A stretch of 64,000 nucleotides of DNA, taken from positions 124,001 through 188,000 of the forward strand of contig NZ_NSLC01000003.1 of NCBI RefSeq assembly GCF_020144925.1. Reading direction: 5' to 3'. The position numbers and the translations under genes were made by a program. Below the pieces are notes generated by a model that did not search any database, was not told the DNA's origin, and saw nothing but the letters and a program-made list of their open reading frames with translations. This DNA comes from Afifella sp. IM 167. GTDB taxonomy: Bacteria; Pseudomonadota; Alphaproteobacteria; Rhizobiales; Afifellaceae. This document shows, piece by piece, positions 1 to 8,080 of this stretch (the stretch's first letter is position 1; every line of letters starts with the position of its first letter).

Positions 1-1767
1 TTTCCGGAGGCGGATCGAGCGTGGCGTCACCTCCACCAGCTCATCGTCGGAGATGTAGGAAAGCGCCTGCTCCAGGGAGAGCCGCATCGGCGGCGTCAGC
101 AGGACGGCATCGTCCTTGCCGGCCGAGCGGATGTTGGTGAGCTGCTTGCCCTTCAGGACGTTGACCTCAAGGTCGTTGCCGCGCGAATGCTCGCCGACGA
201 TCATGCCCGGATAGACGTCTTCACCCGGCCCGATCATCATCGAGCCACGCTCCTGCAGATTGAACAGCGCGTAGGCGACCGAAGCGCCGCTGCCGTTGGA
301 CAGGAGAACGCCCCGCTGGCGGGTGGGGATTTCGCCGCGCCAGGGCATGAAGGCGTGGAAGACGCGGTTCATGATCGCCGTGCCGCGCGTGTCGGAGAGA
401 AGCTCGGGCTGATAGCCGATGAGCCCGCGGGTCGGCACATGGAAGACGAGGCGAGTGCGCCCGCCACCGGAGGGGCGCATCTCGATCATCTCGCCGCGGC
501 GGGTGGAGAGCTTCTCGATGACGACGCCGGAATGCTCGTCGTCGACGTCCACCGTCGCTTCCTCGATCGGCTCAAGTGTCTGGCCGTCCTCGTCCCGGCG
601 CGTGACGACACGCGGCTTGCCGATGGTCAGCTCGAAGCCTTCGCGCCGCATCGTCTCGATCAGGATGGCGAGCTGCAGCTCGCCGCGCCCGGCCACCTCG
701 AAGGCGTCCTTGTCGGCCGCTTCGTCGATCTTGAGAGCGACATTGCCCTCCGCCTCGCGCATCAGGCGCTCGCGGATGACGCGGCTCTGCACCTTGTCGC
801 CCTCGCGCCCGGCGAGCGGGCCGTCGTTGATGCGGAAGGACATGGCCAGTGTCGGCGGATCGATCGGCTGGGAGAAGATCGGCTCGGTGACGGAGGGGTC
901 GGCGAGGGTATCGGAGACGGTCGCCTCGCTCATGCCGGCAAGCGCCACGATGTCGCCCGCCTCGCCGAGGTCGATCGGCTGGCGCTCCAGGCCCCGAAAG
1001 GCGAGAACCTTGGAGATGCGGAAGGTCTCCACGGTATCGCCGTTGCGCGACAGGGCGCGCACCGTCGTGCCGGCCTTGACGGAGCCGGAGCGGATGCGCC
1101 CGGTCAGGATGCGGCCAAGGAAGGGATCTGCCTCCAGCGTCGTCGCCAGCATGCGGAAGGGGCCTTCGTCGATCTGCGGCGCCGGCACATGCGTCAGCAC
1201 CAGATCAAGCAGCGCGGAGATGCCTTTGTGATGGCCTTCCGGCGTGTCGGCCATCCAGCCCTGCTTCGCCGAGCCGTAGAGGACGGGGAAGTCGAGCTGC
1301 TCGTCGGAGGCGCCGAGGGCGGCGAAGAGATCGAAAACCTCGTTCAGCACCTCGTCGGGGCGCGCATCGGGCTTGTCGACCTTGTTGATGACGACGACGG
1401 GCTTGAGGCCGACCGCGAGAGCCTTGGTCAGCACGAACTTCGTCTGCGGCATCGGTCCTTCCGAGGCGTCGACGAGAAGAAGGGCGCCATCCACCATGTT
1501 GAGGATGCGCTCCACCTCGCCGCCGAAATCGGCATGGCCCGGCGTGTCGACGATGTTGATGCGCTGGTCCTGCCAGAGGAGCGAAGTCACCTTGGCAAGG
1601 ATGGTGATGCCGCGCTCGCGCTCCAGGGCATTGGAATCCATGGCGCGCTCGGCCACGCGCAGGCCTTCCCGGAAGGCGCCGGTGGCCTTCAGGAGGACGT
1701 CGATGAGGGTCGTCTTGCCGTGATCGACATGCGCGATGATGGCGATATTGCGTAGTGTCTTGGTCAT
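1..1767 (-). CDS. typA: Ribosome-associated GTPase TypA/BipA (3' end cut by window edge)
   Basis: Translational GTPase of the EF-G family that binds the ribosome and supports growth under stress. Reading the minus strand from the ATG at 1767 gives 589 uninterrupted codons that run off the left edge; the family is about 605 residues, so roughly the last 15-20 are missing. The N-terminus carries the GTPase signatures [10 protein letters not shown] (residues 12-21), the switch II DTPGH and the NKVD guanine-specificity motif; these are followed by EF-G-like domains and the TypA-type C-terminal region (RGLIGYQ). A long open frame on the opposite strand (187-1755) is only its antisense shadow. The neighbour to the right is transcribed away from it. 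Identification is secure. Confidence 0.97.
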   Translation of the reverse strand, partial: MTKTLRNIAIIAHVDHGKTTLIDVLLKATGAFREGLRVAERAMDSNALERERGITILAKVTSLLWQDQRINIVDTPGHADFGGEVERILNMVDGALLLVDASEGPMPQTKFVLTKALAVGLKPVVVINKVDKPDARPDEVLNEVFDLFAALGASDEQLDFPVLYGSAKQGWMADTPEGHHKGISALLDLVLTHVPAPQIDEGPFRMLATTLEADPFLGRILTGRIRSGSVKAGTTVRALSRNGDTVETFRISKVLAFRGLERQPIDLGEAGDIVALAGMSEATVSDTLADPSVTEPIFSQPIDPPTLAMSFRINDGPLAGREGDKVQSRVIRERLMREAEGNVALKIDEAADKDAFEVAGRGELQLAILIETMRREGFELTIGKPRVVTRRDEDGQTLEPIEEATVDVDDEHSGVVIEKLSTRRGEMIEMRPSGGGRTRLVFHVPTRGLIGYQPELLSDTRGTAIMNRVFHAFMPWRGEIPTRQRGVLLSNGSGASVAYALFNLQERGSMMIGPGEDVYPGMIVGEHSRGNDLEVNVLKGKQLTNIRSAGKDDAVLLTPPMRLSLEQALSYISDDELVEVTPRSIRLRK

Positions 1768-1994
1768 GGGGGTCGCTTGTTGCGCCCGCCCCTTACTCTA
1801 TTCGGGCGGACGAAAATAGGGGCATTCGTGCTCAGGGGCGCTTCAAAGCGGCAACTTGAACAGAATCGGTTCGACTTTCGGCGATCGCCTTTACCGACCA
1901 TTCAGCCTTCCGGAAGCTTTCGCCTCCAAAGGCTCCGATTTTAAGCAATTCCCGCTTTTTCGGGGTCAGGATCACCGCCAGATAAGAAGCCAAG

Positions 1995-2585
1995 ATGGCG
2001 TCGAACAGGCAGATGGCAAGCAGGATCAGGAAACGAGCGAAGCGCCTCGGTCGCGACGAGGGCGGTTCGACCGCGCTCGAATTCGCGATGATCGCGCCGA
2101 TTCTCTTCCTCCTGATCATGGGCGTCATCGAGATCGGCATGTTGCTGACGGCCCGCGGCATTCTGGAGCACGCCACCTATGTGGCGACCCGGCTCGGGCG
2201 CACCGGCTTCGTGGAGAGCAAGTCCACCCGCGACGCCACGATCCGCAAGGAACTGCGCGACAGGGCAGCGCTCTTCCTCGATCCCTCGAAGGTCCATATC
2301 TCCAGCGTCGCCTATACCGGCTTCGACAAGATCGGCGATCCGGAGCCCTTCACCGACGCCAACGGCAACGGCGCGCGCGACAACGGCGAGAACTTCACCG
2401 ACGTCAACGGCAACGGCAAGTGGGACGCCGACCAGGGTGCGAACGGCTACGGCGGCGCCAAGGAGATCGTCGTCTACGACGTCACCTATCCCTGGACCTT
2501 CTTCACGCCGATCGTCGGCCGCTTCTTCCCGCAGGGAGGGCTGACGCTGGAGGCCCATGCCATCGTGAAGAACGAACCCTACTGA
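1995..2585 (+). CDS. TadE-like pilus assembly protein with EF-hand-like loops
   Basis: Predicted minor pseudopilin of the Tad (Flp) type IV pilus system, 196 residues. It has a short basic N-terminus, the TadE signature around residues 22-35 (GGSTALEFAMIAP), and one membrane helix at about 29-52; the rest should be periplasmic. Unusual for a TadE protein are two consecutive acidic loops at 121-132 (DANGNGARDNGE) and 136-147 (DVNGNGKWDADQ). The first fits the EF-hand calcium-loop spacing (D1, N3, N5, G6, D9, E12). The gene heads a three-gene unit with the next two pilus genes. The start is ATG 1995; an in-frame ATG at 2013 is an alternative, and neither has a strong ribosome binding site. The exact role in pilus assembly is not shown by the sequence. 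Confidence 0.88.
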   Translation: MASNRQMASRIRKRAKRLGRDEGGSTALEFAMIAPILFLLIMGVIEIGMLLTARGILEHATYVATRLGRTGFVESKSTRDATIRKELRDRAALFLDPSKVHISSVAYTGFDKIGDPEPFTDANGNGARDNGENFTDVNGNGKWDADQGANGYGGAKEIVVYDVTYPWTFFTPIVGRFFPQGGLTLEAHAIVKNEPY

Positions 2586-2593
2586 TCCGCGCC

Positions 2594-3184
2594 ATGAACG
2601 TTTCCCTCGCCCGCCTGCATCGTCTCGCCCGCCGCCTCCTGCGGCGGGAGGAAGGCCTTGCGGCCGTCGAATTCGCGCTCGTGGCGCCGTTCCTGCTGTC
2701 GCTGCTCTTCGGTACCTTCCAGCTCAGCCAGTACCTCGTCGCCAACCAGCGGGTCGAGAAGATGGCCTTCACCATCACCGATGCGATCTCGCGCGATCAG
2801 ATGATCACCGCGGGCATGGCTTCGGAGCTCTTCCAGGCGACCGGCCAGCTGATGGAGCCGCTGAGCTTCGGCACGAACGGGGTCGTCGTCCTCAGTGCGA
2901 TCCAGCGCGGCGACACGGATTATCCAAGTTACGGAAAGATCACCTGGCAGTGCGAAGGCGGCGGTTCGCTGGCGAAAACAAGCAAGTTCGGCAAGGTCGG
3001 TGACTACGTGCCGAAACTGCCCGGCGGCCTCGATCTGGAGAAGAAGGATGCGGTGATCATCGCCGAGGTCTTCTACCGCTATGTGCCCACAGTCAGCCTC
3101 CTCTCCTTCGGCGAGCGCGACATCTACAAGTACGCCCTGTTCCGTCCGCGCCTCGGCCAGCTGACCTCCGCCGCGGGGTGTTGA
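2594..3184 (+). CDS. TadE/TadG family pilus assembly protein
   Basis: Second TadE/TadG-type protein, 196 residues, beginning 8 bp after the previous stop codon. The N-terminal basic stretch is followed by EEGLAAVEFALVAPF (19-33), which is the class III signal/transmembrane signature of Tad pseudopilins. One membrane helix covers about 25-48, with a periplasmic domain after it. In the Tad system such proteins help assemble Flp pili at the inner membrane. The gene is clearly co-transcribed with its neighbours: its stop codon at 3182-3184 is one base from the ATG of the following TadG gene. The start was set at ATG 2594; the same frame is open far upstream, but only as a shadow of the preceding gene. 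Confidence 0.87.
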   Translation: MNVSLARLHRLARRLLRREEGLAAVEFALVAPFLLSLLFGTFQLSQYLVANQRVEKMAFTITDAISRDQMITAGMASELFQATGQLMEPLSFGTNGVVVLSAIQRGDTDYPSYGKITWQCEGGGSLAKTSKFGKVGDYVPKLPGGLDLEKKDAVIIAEVFYRYVPTVSLLSFGERDIYKYALFRPRLGQLTSAAGC

Positions 3185-3185
3185 G

Positions 3186-4691
3186 ATGAGAAAGATGCTT
3201 CAGATGAACATCGTGCGCCGCTACCTGCGATCGGAGGAGGGTGCGGTGCTGCCGCTGATCGGGCTCGCCATCACCGTCCTCATCGGGATGATGGGGCTCG
3301 CCATCGACATCGGCCGCGCCCAGATCGTCCACGCCAAGCTCCTCAACGCCGCAGATGCGGGCGGTCTTGCCGCGGGCGCGCGGCTCAACTCGTCGATGTC
3401 GGGCACACTGCAGCAGGAGGTCGAGAAGTACGTCAAGGCGAACTTCCCGGATGGCTACGTCGATTCCCACGTCACCAGCGTGACGGCGAGGGCCAATTCC
3501 ACCGATACGACGATCAACGTCACGGCCGAAGCCACGATGCCGACCACCTTCGTGAGGCTGTTCGGCTACAAGACGATCACGGTGAAAGCGACCTCCGAGA
3601 TCACCCGCGAAATCGGCGGCCTGGAAGTCGTTATGGTGCTCGACAATACCGGCTCCATGGGCGGCTCCAAGCTCAGCTCGCTCAAGAGCGCGGCGAAGGA
3701 TCTCGTCGAGATCCTTTTCGGCGACAACAGTTCGGAGCACCTTTTCGTCGGCCTCGTACCGTTCTCGCAGGCGGTCAATATCGGCACCACCCACAAGACC
3801 TGGCTCAACATCGACGTCGACGACCAGAGCAAGATCGACTTCGGCCAGTCGGTCGGCGGCAGCTGGGGCGGCTGCGTGGAGGCGCGCCTCGACGGAGACG
3901 ACGTGACCGACGAGCCGCCGGTCGTCGACGAGACCGTCACGCCCAAGGTCGACACCCGCTTCACACCCTATCTGTGGCCGGACGGCTCGGACAACGACTG
4001 GAAGAACGAGTCGCCGACCGGGCATTACGAGAGGCGCTGCACCATGGAATGGTTCGGCTACTGCTTCCGCTACGAGAATGTGTGGGTTCAGGACGGGGCG
4101 TCCACCACCTACAACACGCCGTTCTCCACGAATCGCGGCCCGAACAAGAGCTGCTCGCAGCCGGTCACGCCGATGACCCAGAGCGAGACGACCATCACCA
4201 ATGCCATAAACGGCATGCAGGCGGTCGGCAATACACACATCAACCTCGGCGCCGTGTGGGGCTGGCGCATGCTGTCGCCGAAGTGGCGCGATTTCTGGGG
4301 CGGGGAGATGACGGCGAACAGCCTGCCGCTCGACTACAACAACGAGCTGATGGACAAGGCCATCATCATCATGACCGACGGCGACAACACCTGGGGCACC
4401 GACTACTCGGCCTACGGTCCGAGATCGGAAGCGCGCCTCGGCACGAGCAACACGGGCTACGCCGCCGATGAACTCGACGACCGGCTGGAAGAGGTGTGCA
4501 CCGACATGAAGAATGTCGGCATCATCGTCTACACGATCGCCTTCGGTAACCCGGGCAACTCGACGAAATCGATGATGCGCCGCTGCGCCACGCAGAGCGA
4601 CTTCTTCTTCGATTCCCCCTCCTCCTCGGACCTCTCGGCGGCTTTCAAGGAGATCGGCGATTCGCTCTCCAACCTGCGCGTCAGCCGCTAG
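3186..4691 (+). CDS. tadG: TadG-like pilus assembly protein with von Willebrand A domain
   Basis: Membrane-anchored component of the Tad pilus system, 501 residues. The N-terminal SEEGAVLPLIGLA stretch (residues 16-28) and a single helix at about 20-41 form the TadE/TadG anchor. A von Willebrand factor A domain begins near residue 146 with the metal-binding (MIDAS) motif DNTGS at 153-157; a later acidic strand (IIIMTDGDNT) fits the third MIDAS segment. Between them sits a long insertion (about 220-340) that includes several cysteines and is poorly conserved in such proteins. Located last in a three-gene unit with two TadE-like genes. Assignment to the TadG family is firm; what the A domain binds is unknown. 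Confidence 0.88.
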   Translation: MRKMLQMNIVRRYLRSEEGAVLPLIGLAITVLIGMMGLAIDIGRAQIVHAKLLNAADAGGLAAGARLNSSMSGTLQQEVEKYVKANFPDGYVDSHVTSVTARANSTDTTINVTAEATMPTTFVRLFGYKTITVKATSEITREIGGLEVVMVLDNTGSMGGSKLSSLKSAAKDLVEILFGDNSSEHLFVGLVPFSQAVNIGTTHKTWLNIDVDDQSKIDFGQSVGGSWGGCVEARLDGDDVTDEPPVVDETVTPKVDTRFTPYLWPDGSDNDWKNESPTGHYERRCTMEWFGYCFRYENVWVQDGASTTYNTPFSTNRGPNKSCSQPVTPMTQSETTITNAINGMQAVGNTHINLGAVWGWRMLSPKWRDFWGGEMTANSLPLDYNNELMDKAIIIMTDGDNTWGTDYSAYGPRSEARLGTSNTGYAADELDDRLEEVCTDMKNVGIIVYTIAFGNPGNSTKSMMRRCATQSDFFFDSPSSSDLSAAFKEIGDSLSNLRVSR

Positions 4692-4694
4692 CGT

Positions 4695-5471
4695 TCATTC
4701 CAGCATTCCGCCGGGCATTGCGCTCTGGCTCGGCGCATGCCCGAACCGCCTGGAATACGCGCGTGAAAACGCGGCGGCGCTGCCGAAGCCGACCGCAGCA
4801 GCAACGGATTTGACGCTCTCGCCGGAGCCGAGTCTCGCCCGGCCCAGGACCAGGCGCCAGCCGTTCAGATAAGCGCCGGGTGATTCGCCGACGATCTGTT
4901 TGAAGATCGCCGTGAACTGTCCGCGCGACATGCCCGAAATGGCAGCGAGATCGGCGATCTGCCATTTCCTTGCCGGCTCGTCGTGCATTGCGATCAGGCT
5001 CGCAGAGAGCCTTGGATGGGCAAGCCCGGCGAGCAAGCCGGCATCGACCGTCCCAATCGCGATGGCCTTGCGGATGGCCAGCACGACGACGACCTCACAC
5101 AGCCGTGCCTGGACGGAGCTGCCTCCGCACCGCGCGGTTTCCACCTCCGCGGTGATCAATTCCGCAAGGCCGAGCAGTTGCGGTTCCTCCGCCAGCGAGA
5201 CGCTCACTTCCTCGGGCAATGCTCCGATCAGGGGATTGGCGCTGCCGCCAAAATCCACCCTGGCGGCGGCACACAGTTTCACCCCCTGCGGCAGCGTCTC
5301 ATTGGAGCGCGCCCGATAAAGGAGGTGGGTCGGACGGCCCGCGCAATCTGCGTCGATGATCAGCAAATTTGCCGCCCGGGCGGAGCCGCAATGCGTCGTG
5401 CCGAGCGCAAAGGCTCTGAGAAAAGCCGTCAGCCGGTCATGCCTTATGCCGATATTCGGACTTTCGATCAT
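4695..5471 (-). CDS. AraC-family transcriptional regulator
   Basis: DNA-binding regulator of about 258 residues. The C-terminal third carries two helix-turn-helix motifs of the AraC/XylS type (IADLAAISGMSRGQFTAIFK and a second ending in GFGSAAAFSRAYSRRFG). The N-terminal part is the effector-binding region, probably a cupin-like fold, with no clue to the ligand. The start was put at ATG 5471 (MIESPN); the frame stays open upstream to 5591, but that would overlap the neighbouring gene. It ends 3 bp from the convergent tadG stop. It is transcribed divergently from the methyltransferase at 5559 with an 87-bp gap, so that gene is its most likely target. Confidence 0.85.
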   Translation of the reverse strand: MIESPNIGIRHDRLTAFLRAFALGTTHCGSARAANLLIIDADCAGRPTHLLYRARSNETLPQGVKLCAAARVDFGGSANPLIGALPEEVSVSLAEEPQLLGLAELITAEVETARCGGSSVQARLCEVVVVLAIRKAIAIGTVDAGLLAGLAHPRLSASLIAMHDEPARKWQIADLAAISGMSRGQFTAIFKQIVGESPGAYLNGWRLVLGRARLGSGESVKSVAAAVGFGSAAAFSRAYSRRFGHAPSQSAMPGGMLE

Positions 5472-5558
5472 GTAATCGAGCTTTATTTTGATCAAGAAGG
5501 ACATACGCTGGCAGCGCGGGGCAAACAAGACCGGTCCCAGGACGACGAAAGAGAAAGC

Positions 5559-6278
5559 ATGACCCAGAGTTCGGCTGCCAAGTTCGACCATTCACGCGCA
5601 GACGAATATGCCCGCCAGAGCCGGATCGGCCTTGCCGGATATGACGCCTGCCATGAACTTGCCGCCTGCATGCTGGCGGCCGCGCTCGGCGAGCCACGGC
5701 AGGCACGAATCCTGGTTGTCGGGGCCGGAGGAACGGCAGGCGAAATCGTCTCCGCGGCACGGCTGGAGCCGGAATGGTCCTTCGTGGCCGTCGATCCATC
5801 GCCGCCGATGCTGGAGCTGGCACGGACACATCTGGCCGAAGCGGGCATTTCCGGGCGCGTGGAGACCGTCGTCGGCGCCGTATCCGATCTGGATCCTGCC
5901 GCGTCCTTCGATGCGGCGATCATGATCGGCGTCCTGCACCATCTGCCGGGCGATGCGGCGAAGCAGGATATTCTGGCCGAAATTTCGGCGCGGTTGAAAT
6001 CCGCGGCGCCGCTGGTCATGGCGGGAAATTATCGGGCCTACGCCTCGCAGCCCCTGCTCATGGCGGCCTGGGCGAACCGCTGGCGCATGAACGGCGCAGA
6101 ACCTGATGAAGTCCGCTCCAAGATGGGCAAGCTCCTGCAGGGCGCGGAGCCGCCAGGATCCGAAGAAGCGGTGTTCTCGCTGCTGGCGGATGCGGGCTTC
6201 GAAGAGCCGGTTCGCTTCTTTGCGAGCCTTTTCTGGGGTGCATGGCTGGCGCGGCGCACCTCGCAGGCCGCCTCCTAG
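5559..6278 (+). CDS. Class I SAM-dependent methyltransferase
   Basis: Predicted S-adenosylmethionine-dependent methyltransferase, 239 residues. The SAM-binding motif I is at about 51-60 (ILVVGAGGTA), followed by the acidic end of strand 2 (VAVDPSPPML) and the post-motif region IGVLHHLP. The N-terminus (FDHSRADEYARQ) resembles CmoA-like and related small-molecule methyltransferases, but this does not identify the substrate. The start is ATG 5559, preceded by a purine-rich GAAAGAG. The frame is open much further upstream, which I treat as shadow of the divergent AraC gene. The shared 87-bp upstream region suggests control by that AraC regulator (inference). Confidence 0.82.
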   Translation: MTQSSAAKFDHSRADEYARQSRIGLAGYDACHELAACMLAAALGEPRQARILVVGAGGTAGEIVSAARLEPEWSFVAVDPSPPMLELARTHLAEAGISGRVETVVGAVSDLDPAASFDAAIMIGVLHHLPGDAAKQDILAEISARLKSAAPLVMAGNYRAYASQPLLMAAWANRWRMNGAEPDEVRSKMGKLLQGAEPPGSEEAVFSLLADAGFEEPVRFFASLFWGAWLARRTSQAAS

Positions 6279-6294
6279 CCCGCGGAACAAGAGA

Positions 6295-7449
6295 TCACTG
6301 CGGCAGGAGGGGGCCTTTTTCCTGCCGGTCGCCCGCCGCGGCGGGGCTTGCGGAAGCGGTGCGGATCATCATCAGCTCGCCGACATTTTCGGACGTGACG
6401 TAGCCGACGAAGCGGCCACCCTCGGTCGTGCCGGCGACGGTGATGCCGCCTTCCGTGACGCCGACAGCCGGGACGGAGCCGTCCTGCAGGCGTTTCAGCG
6501 CATCGCTCAGCCAGGCGCTTTGCGGCACCAGCGGAATGTTGCGCGTCATGGCATCGAGCACCGGGCCTTCGCGCCCTTCCTTCGCCAGGAGGTCGATGAG
6601 GCTCTTGCGGGTGAGGATGCCGCGCAGGCGGCCGCCGCCGTCGACCACCGGAAATTCGTGCTGCGTCGTCTTCAAGAGGAGGTCGGCCGCATCGCCCGCC
6701 GTGGCGTTCGGCGCGAGGGCCGAGAAGCGGGTGATCATGGCGTCGCGCACACGCACGCCCCGAGCCACGTCCTGCAGGCCGACCGACTGCGCTTCGGCGG
6801 TGGCGGCGAGATAGATGAAGATGGCGATGAAGAGCAGGAACGGATTGCCGAACAGGCCAAGAAAGCCGAAGCCGAAGGCGAGCGCCTGGCCGATGCGCGC
6901 AGCGAGCTCCGTCGCCTTCACCCGGTTCATGCGCATGGCGAGCACGGCCCGCAGTACCCGTCCGCCATCCATCGGGAAGGCCGGGATCAGGTTGAAGAGG
7001 GCGATGAAGAGGTTCACCGAGGCGAGCCGGGCGAGGAAGGAAAGCTGCGGATCCTCCAGTCGGGCGAGTGCCTCAGGACTGACGGTGGCGCCGAGAACGA
7101 GGATGAGGATCAGCGCGAAGACGACGTTCACGGCGGGGCCGGCGAGAGCCACCAGAATCTCCTCCGACGGCTTTTCCGGCATGCGCTCGAGGCGGGCAAG
7201 GCCGCCGATCGGCAGGAGGGTGATGTCGGGCGTGCGGATGCCATAGCGGCGCGCGACGAGGGCGTGGCCGAATTCGTGCGCCACGACGCAGGCGAAGATC
7301 GCCAGAATGAAGAGGACGCCGTCGGCCGCCGCGGCCGCGCCGCCCGTCTGGTAATGCGCCACCCCGATCCACGCCAGAAGCAGGAAGAAGGTGACGTGGA
7401 TGCGGATCTCGGAGCCGAAGAGACGGCCAATCGGGAAGGACCAGCTCAT
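6295..7449 (-). CDS. Site-2 (M50) membrane metalloprotease with CBS domains
   Basis: Intramembrane zinc protease of the rhomboid-independent S2P/M50 family, 384 residues, in the inner membrane. The zinc motif HEFGH is at residues 58-62 inside the second helix, and the second catalytic signature NLIPAFPMDGG spans 153-163. About six membrane helices occupy residues 15-225. The C-terminal part (about 230-370) forms a pair of CBS domains (VRVRDAMITR and GPVLDAMTRN mark the starts), which usually bind adenine nucleotides and regulate the attached enzyme. Homologues with CBS domains are widespread in alphaproteobacteria; the substrate here is unknown. It ends 16 bp from the convergent methyltransferase. 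Confidence 0.9.
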   Translation of the reverse strand: MSWSFPIGRLFGSEIRIHVTFFLLLAWIGVAHYQTGGAAAAADGVLFILAIFACVVAHEFGHALVARRYGIRTPDITLLPIGGLARLERMPEKPSEEILVALAGPAVNVVFALILILVLGATVSPEALARLEDPQLSFLARLASVNLFIALFNLIPAFPMDGGRVLRAVLAMRMNRVKATELAARIGQALAFGFGFLGLFGNPFLLFIAIFIYLAATAEAQSVGLQDVARGVRVRDAMITRFSALAPNATAGDAADLLLKTTQHEFPVVDGGGRLRGILTRKSLIDLLAKEGREGPVLDAMTRNIPLVPQSAWLSDALKRLQDGSVPAVGVTEGGITVAGTTEGGRFVGYVTSENVGELMMIRTASASPAAAGDRQEKGPLLPQ

Positions 7450-7689
7450 GAAAACTAGATGGCGATCGCGGGGGCCGGCCGCAACGGCAAACCGCCCCGG
7501 CGCCGCGGTTTTGCGGGCGTCGCCGCCTGCGGAAAAGGCGGCACGCGAGGCGCCCGAACAAGGGCGCTGCGGGAGGGCGGCAGACGAGCAGCAGGCGGAC
7601 GTTTAGTCGGCGAACCGTTAATTCCGGCATTTCACATTGAATAACGCCAGCGTGAACTAGTTGCGGGCCCAAGCCATTCGGAGGGCACC

Positions 7690-8067
7690 ATGACGACATA
7701 TGCAGGCACGCCGCGACGAGGCGCGGGCTACTGGGCGACCGTCGCCCTGGCCATACTCGTTCTCGTTTTCGGGCTGCCGATCTTCCTCGGCGGGGTCTAT
7801 CTGATCACCCTTGGAGGCTCCTGGTATTACGCCATCGCCGGGATCGGCCTCGTCCTGACGGCGTGGTTTCTCTTCCGCGCCTCCATGGCCGCCCTGTGGG
7901 TCTACCTTCTCACCTACGCCGGCACACTCGTCTGGGCCTTCTGGGAAGTGGGAACGGATTGGTGGGCGCAGGTGCCGCGCCTCGTGGCGCCGAGCGTCGT
8001 CCTCGTTCTCGTGCTGCTGACGATCCCCGTCCTGGCGCGCCGCCCGCATCCGACCCGCGACGCATAG
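7690..8067 (+). CDS. Separate membrane-anchor subunit of a PQQ glucose dehydrogenase
   Basis: A 125-residue protein with four predicted membrane helices (about 15-38, 42-60, 64-84, 98-115). It matches the N-terminal membrane domain that in Escherichia coli Gcd is fused to the catalytic domain: note LITLGGSWYYAIAG, ALWVYLLTYAGT and VWAFWEVGTDWWA. In E. coli this part anchors the enzyme and interacts with ubiquinone. Here it ends in its own stop codon, 13 bp before the ATG of the catalytic gene, and the two lie in different frames. A ribosome binding site (GGAGGG) precedes ATG 7690. I infer the two products act together as one quinoprotein. Confidence 0.8.
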   Translation: MTTYAGTPRRGAGYWATVALAILVLVFGLPIFLGGVYLITLGGSWYYAIAGIGLVLTAWFLFRASMAALWVYLLTYAGTLVWAFWEVGTDWWAQVPRLVAPSVVLVLVLLTIPVLARRPHPTRDA

Positions 8068-8080
8068 AGGAACGCCCGAC

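Noticed and set aside
187-1755. Open frame of 522 codons on the plus strand
   Set aside because: It is the antisense of typA, whose minus-strand reading gives a complete GTPase sequence with all motifs; the plus-strand translation matches no family and is rich in Arg/His/Asp shadow composition.
4983-5558. N-terminal extension of the methyltransferase
   Set aside because: The extension translates the antisense of the AraC gene; conserved methyltransferase sequence begins after the ATG at 5559, which has a ribosome binding site.
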